Below are positions 36,945-39,343 of a DNA stretch of 39,343 nt, in pieces. Under the pieces are notes generated by a model, which had not been told where the DNA came from, searched no databases, and worked only from the letters and a program-made list of their open reading frames with translations. The stretch is from a virus: positions 1 to 39,343 of the IMG/VR virus record IMGVR_UViG_3300036846_001161. The stretch is one strand, 5' to 3'. Positions within the stretch are counted from its first letter, which is position 1. Every line of letters begins with the position of its first letter. Position numbers and translations under genes: made by a program.

Positions 36945-37756
36945 CAACCACCACCCTGCTGCTGACCTTGAGCAGGGGTCGGCCCCGCCCCAGCACCCCT
37001 CTGAGGCGGGGCCTGCCCTGGCAGCCGACGCGCACCAAACCCGCCAGGGTAGGCATCCTGCTCCGGTAGCGGCGTGACGATGCCGCGCGCCCGGGTCATG
37101 AACAGCTCGTAGGCTTGCAACGCCTGCTGGGCCAGCTCGTTGAGCCGGGCATCCATAAAGCCCAGGTACAACCCGTAGAGGGGGACGGCATTGTTAAAGG
37201 GCGCGGGTATCGCCTCGGGATCGCTCTCCACCTCCAGATCGATTGGCCCCCAAGTCCCGTCCACGATCAGCAGGTAGGCAGCATTCGGCGGGTTAGTAAA
37301 GAAACTCCCGACGGCCACCGGCCCCCCCGACGCACCACCCTGCGGCAAGGTCGGCGACCCCATCCCAAAGGGTGCCCAGACCCTCGGCGGCCCCGGGCTT
37401 CTCTGCGCCATCCCCAGCTCGTAGAAGTTGAACCAGTCCCAGTTCCTCTTAACAAGGGTGACCAGCGGTGTCCTCCCATCCGCCAGGACAAGGCCGGGGT
37501 CATACTGGAGCGTCCTGGGGGTGATAAGGCTGGCGATGCCCGCCGGCACCGCCGGCACCACCACGCTGTCATGCAGGATGGCCGTCTGGTTGGGGACAGT
37601 CTGAACAGCGCCAAGGCCCCGGATGCTCTCGCTCTCCAGAGCAACCTGCTGTCTCGCCTCGTTGATGAAGCCGGTCAGGACCGACTGCGGATACGCTAAG
37701 CCGGCCTGGTCGTGCAGGAGTATCTGTAGCGCATTAAGGTAGGCATTGATGGCCAT
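36944..37756 (-). CDS. Tail adaptor paralogue (T7 gp11 / P22 gp4-like)
   Basis: 270 aa. The N-terminus (YLNALQILLHDQAG...SVLTGFINEARQQVALESESIRGL) aligns with the next gene, indicating a tandem duplication of the adaptor. The middle (PPRVWAPFGMG; PNAAYLLIVDGTWGPIDLEV) and C-terminus (ARLNELAQQALQAYELFMTR) fit the family. The tail after residue 240 is Gly/Pro/Gln-rich and disordered. The ATG lies next to a GNA-hairpin element (37755-37775). Two adaptors suggest a two-layer neck. Confidence 0.7.
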   Translation of the reverse strand: MAINAYLNALQILLHDQAGLAYPQSVLTGFINEARQQVALESESIRGLGAVQTVPNQTAILHDSVVVPAVPAGIASLITPRTLQYDPGLVLADGRTPLVTLVKRNWDWFNFYELGMAQRSPGPPRVWAPFGMGSPTLPQGGASGGPVAVGSFFTNPPNAAYLLIVDGTWGPIDLEVESDPEAIPAPFNNAVPLYGLYLGFMDARLNELAQQALQAYELFMTRARGIVTPLPEQDAYPGGFGARRLPGQAPPQRGAGAGPTPAQGQQQGGG

Positions 37757-37775
37757 GGCTCGCTTCGCTCGCCAT
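37755..37775 (-). repeat. GNA-hairpin element 7 (at a start codon)
   Basis: Arms ATGGC (37755-37759) / GCCAT (37771-37775) around TCGCTTCGCTC. On the coding strand the core is GAGCGAAGCGA and the second arm contains the first bases of the ATG start. Confidence 0.75.
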
Positions 37776-37788
37776 CGCTATCACCGGG

Positions 37789-37813
37789 ATGATCCGAGCG
37801 CAGCGAGGATCAT
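37789..37813 (-). repeat. GNA-hairpin element 8 (at a stop codon)
   Basis: Arms ATGATCC (37789-37795) / GGATCAT (37807-37813) around GAGCGCAGCGA. The arm holds the TGA stop (37812-37810) of the upstream gene. Confidence 0.8.
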
Positions 37814-38280
37814 GAGTAATTGCCTGTGCCGATGCTGAGCAGGTTCGCCGTCGTCGGCGACGTGATCTGCACAAGGAAGTCCCGAGTGGTATTGCTGGGC
37901 GCGGTGAGGAGGCCGCCGCTAAATGTCCAGCCGCCGGCCGCCGGTGCCACTATGGTAACCGTCTGCGTGGTGCCGACGTTGACAACCCGTAGCATGTACT
38001 GCCAGAAGACAATGTCCTGCTGGGCATAAGGGGCCGACTGCGCCGCCACGATAGATGCCACGCTTGGCAGTGTGTAGGTGAACACCCCCACCTGCGCGCC
38101 CGTCAGCAACAGGATTTGGATGGCGGCTCCGTTGATCGGGCTGCCGGCGACATCCGATGGGACCCCGACGATGTTCCCCACCGTCGGGTTGACGTTGGAT
38201 ACGGCAAGCGCCCCAAAGAGGGGGCCGGTGAAGACCCCCTCGGTAAAGGCCAGCGTCCCGCTGATCCCAGGCGTTCTCAT
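37810..38280 (-). CDS. Beta-rich virion protein of unknown role
   Basis: 156 aa from ATG 38280, five bases after the upstream stop. The composition is Gly/Val/Thr/Ala-rich with alternating hydrophobic strands (QTVTIVAPAAGGWTFSGGLL; LVQITSPTTANLLSIGTG). A segment GSPINGAAIQILLL resembles short pieces of the hub (VSGAAIQV) and of the upstream protein. It probably belongs to the tail or capsid decoration. The stop is within a GNA-hairpin arm. No family named. Confidence 0.55.
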   Translation of the reverse strand: MRTPGISGTLAFTEGVFTGPLFGALAVSNVNPTVGNIVGVPSDVAGSPINGAAIQILLLTGAQVGVFTYTLPSVASIVAAQSAPYAQQDIVFWQYMLRVVNVGTTQTVTIVAPAAGGWTFSGGLLTAPSNTTRDFLVQITSPTTANLLSIGTGNYS

Positions 38281-38284
38281 CGGA

Positions 38285-39343
38285 TCAACCCGTCATGGAC
38301 TGAATGTAGATGATGTCGAGGTTGCCGCCGACGGTCGCGGCGACAGTCGCGCCGGTCGTCTCTGTGCCGGACCCCGACAGGATCGCCAGGTTGGGGATGG
38401 CCGAGAAGCCGATGCCCCAGTCCTCAACGGCGAGCGGCGGCGTCGTGCCGCTTGGCACGATAGCTCCGCCTGACAGCGCCGGCACGATCTTGGCCTGCCG
38501 AGGCAGGATCAGACCTTGCTCGATACTCGGGTTCACATGGATTGGCGTGGCAGCCACGATGCCGCCGGTGGAGATAAGGGCAGTGCCCGCCGGGACGCCG
38601 GTGCCGCCAGACGATACAGTGTAGCCGGTGACGGAGAAGTTCATCACCGCCGTGGCCGCAGCCGCCGTGCCGCCACCGCCAGCAAACGCCAACGTCGGCA
38701 CCGCCGTCTGTGGCAGGCCAGGGTTGGTCATGACGACGGCCGCAATCGTGCCGGCCCCCGTCAGGCTCAACGTCATCGAGTTAAGCGTGTTCTGGACCGA
38801 CGCGCCGGCCCCATTGATGGCCGATCCGGTGTCGTTGGGGTCGGTCACGAAGGTGGCAAGCGGAGGACTCGTGTAGCCGGCACCTTGGTTGTCGACAACG
38901 ATGGTGTTAACCACGCCTCCCGACAACGTTGTGTGGGCGGTCGCTTGCACTCCACCCGGAGGCGGAGCACTGACCAGCAACCTCGGAGGAATGGTGTAGC
39001 CGGAGCCTGGGTTCGCCGGCAGCGCCTGGACCGTATTCACCAAGCCGCCGACAATCGCGCTGAACTGAGCGCCGCCCGCACTCGCGGTCACAAGTGGCGG
39101 GCTGGTATACCCACTTCCAGCAGCGGTCACCAACGCCCCTAGGACACACCCGCTCAGGTTGGCGACCCGCAGGTTGACGCCGTCGCTCTCGACATAGATC
39201 CAACCGTTCCAGGGCCGGGGACAGGTCTTCCACTCGCCCGTCGGCCCAGCATTCGACGCGGTGTTCACATTCCACACCGGGTCGAAATACTGGACGAAGC
39301 TGTACTGCCCCAGATGGACGGCAGTGGCACCCGCCGGCAGAAC
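38285..39343 (-). CDS. GYTS-repeat virion protein, N-terminus outside the window
   Basis: The frame is open from the stop at 38285 through the right edge (352 residues visible); the true start lies beyond 39343, so the in-frame GTG at 39277 is internal. The first part (YSFVQYFDPVWNVNTASN then WNGWIYVESDGVN) looks like a folded N-terminal domain. About four or five copies of the GxGYTSPPxV...GG repeat follow, the same module as in the tail hub and one adaptor. It is likely a tail or head-surface protein; the specific role is unknown. Confidence 0.65.
   Translation of the reverse strand, partial: VLPAGATAVHLGQYSFVQYFDPVWNVNTASNAGPTGEWKTCPRPWNGWIYVESDGVNLRVANLSGCVLGALVTAAGSGYTSPPLVTASAGGAQFSAIVGGLVNTVQALPANPGSGYTIPPRLLVSAPPPGGVQATAHTTLSGGVVNTIVVDNQGAGYTSPPLATFVTDPNDTGSAINGAGASVQNTLNSMTLSLTGAGTIAAVVMTNPGLPQTAVPTLAFAGGGGTAAAATAVMNFSVTGYTVSSGGTGVPAGTALISTGGIVAATPIHVNPSIEQGLILPRQAKIVPALSGGAIVPSGTTPPLAVEDWGIGFSAIPNLAILSGSGTETTGATVAATVGGNLDIIYIQSMTG

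Noticed and set aside
1-39343. tRNA or rRNA genes
   Set aside because: No cloverleaf with GTTC-type T-loop and CCA end, and no rRNA-like stretch, was found by eye.

Overview
The window is a piece of a tailed double-stranded DNA phage genome, GC-rich by eye (about 60-65%). The evidence is tightly packed and translationally coupled small genes, a replication and recombination block on the plus strand (about 10.65-20.06 kb) and a virion and lysis block on the minus strand (39.34 kb down to 20.12 kb). The two blocks converge near 20.06-20.12 kb. Late gene order follows the T7/P22 podovirus plan: adaptor, tail hub, GNAT-like protein, three ejected internal virion proteins, fibre, membrane/lysis proteins. 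No phage RNA polymerase is visible, and the promoters I can see are sigma70-like, so host RNA polymerase probably transcribes it. Portal, capsid and large terminase genes are not in the window and would lie beyond its right edge. The host is not identifiable; signal peptides and a lipobox protein indicate a Gram-negative bacterium.

Layout: (1) 1-300, minus: a GIY-YIG (T5orf172-like) nuclease gene with a TTG start, cut by the window edge. (2) 452-7668, plus: a MoxR AAA+ ATPase / DUF3150 / VWA-metallopeptidase cassette followed by a train of small accessory genes, several with zinc-binding cysteines or a single membrane helix. (3) 7681-8452, minus: four small genes, including two tandem paralogues. 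(4) 8486-8734: a gene-free nested inverted repeat of about 250 bp whose two 32-bp arms each carry an outward sigma70-type promoter; it looks like a control region or origin. (5) 8800-10141, plus: early-type small genes with an internal promoter-terminator pair. (6) 10142-10650: a gene-free region with back-to-back terminators, short repeats and a strong promoter. (7) 10651-20061, plus: Cas4/RecB-like nuclease, Sak4-like recombinase, DUF669-like ssDNA-binding protein, deoxynucleotide kinase, a uracil-DNA glycosylase fused to the exonuclease half of a family A polymerase, an inserted zinc-type ORF, the separate polymerase palm half, an SF1 helicase and a DUF3987-like ATPase. (8) 39343-20121, minus: tail adaptors and hub rich in GYTS-type repeats, small genes, a gene-free hairpin-rich spacer, an aspartyl-hydroxylase-like oxygenase, a GNAT, three large internal virion proteins (one with a GH104-like muramidase, one with a metallopeptidase motif), a holin candidate, a fibre with a signal peptide, and small secreted or lipid-anchored proteins.

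The most unusual features are a family of at least eight short interrupted palindromes. All share an 11-base core (GAGCGNAGCGA or its complement, one variant) with a GNA or AAA triloop. The outer arms differ in sequence from copy to copy but stay perfectly complementary, and they repeatedly contain the stop codon of the upstream gene or the start codon of the downstream gene. Other notable items are the split DNA polymerase, the divergent 250-bp palindrome, a 29-bp exact inverted repeat shared by two intergenic regions 10 kb apart, and a zinc-finger insertion next to Walker B of the Sak4-like protein.
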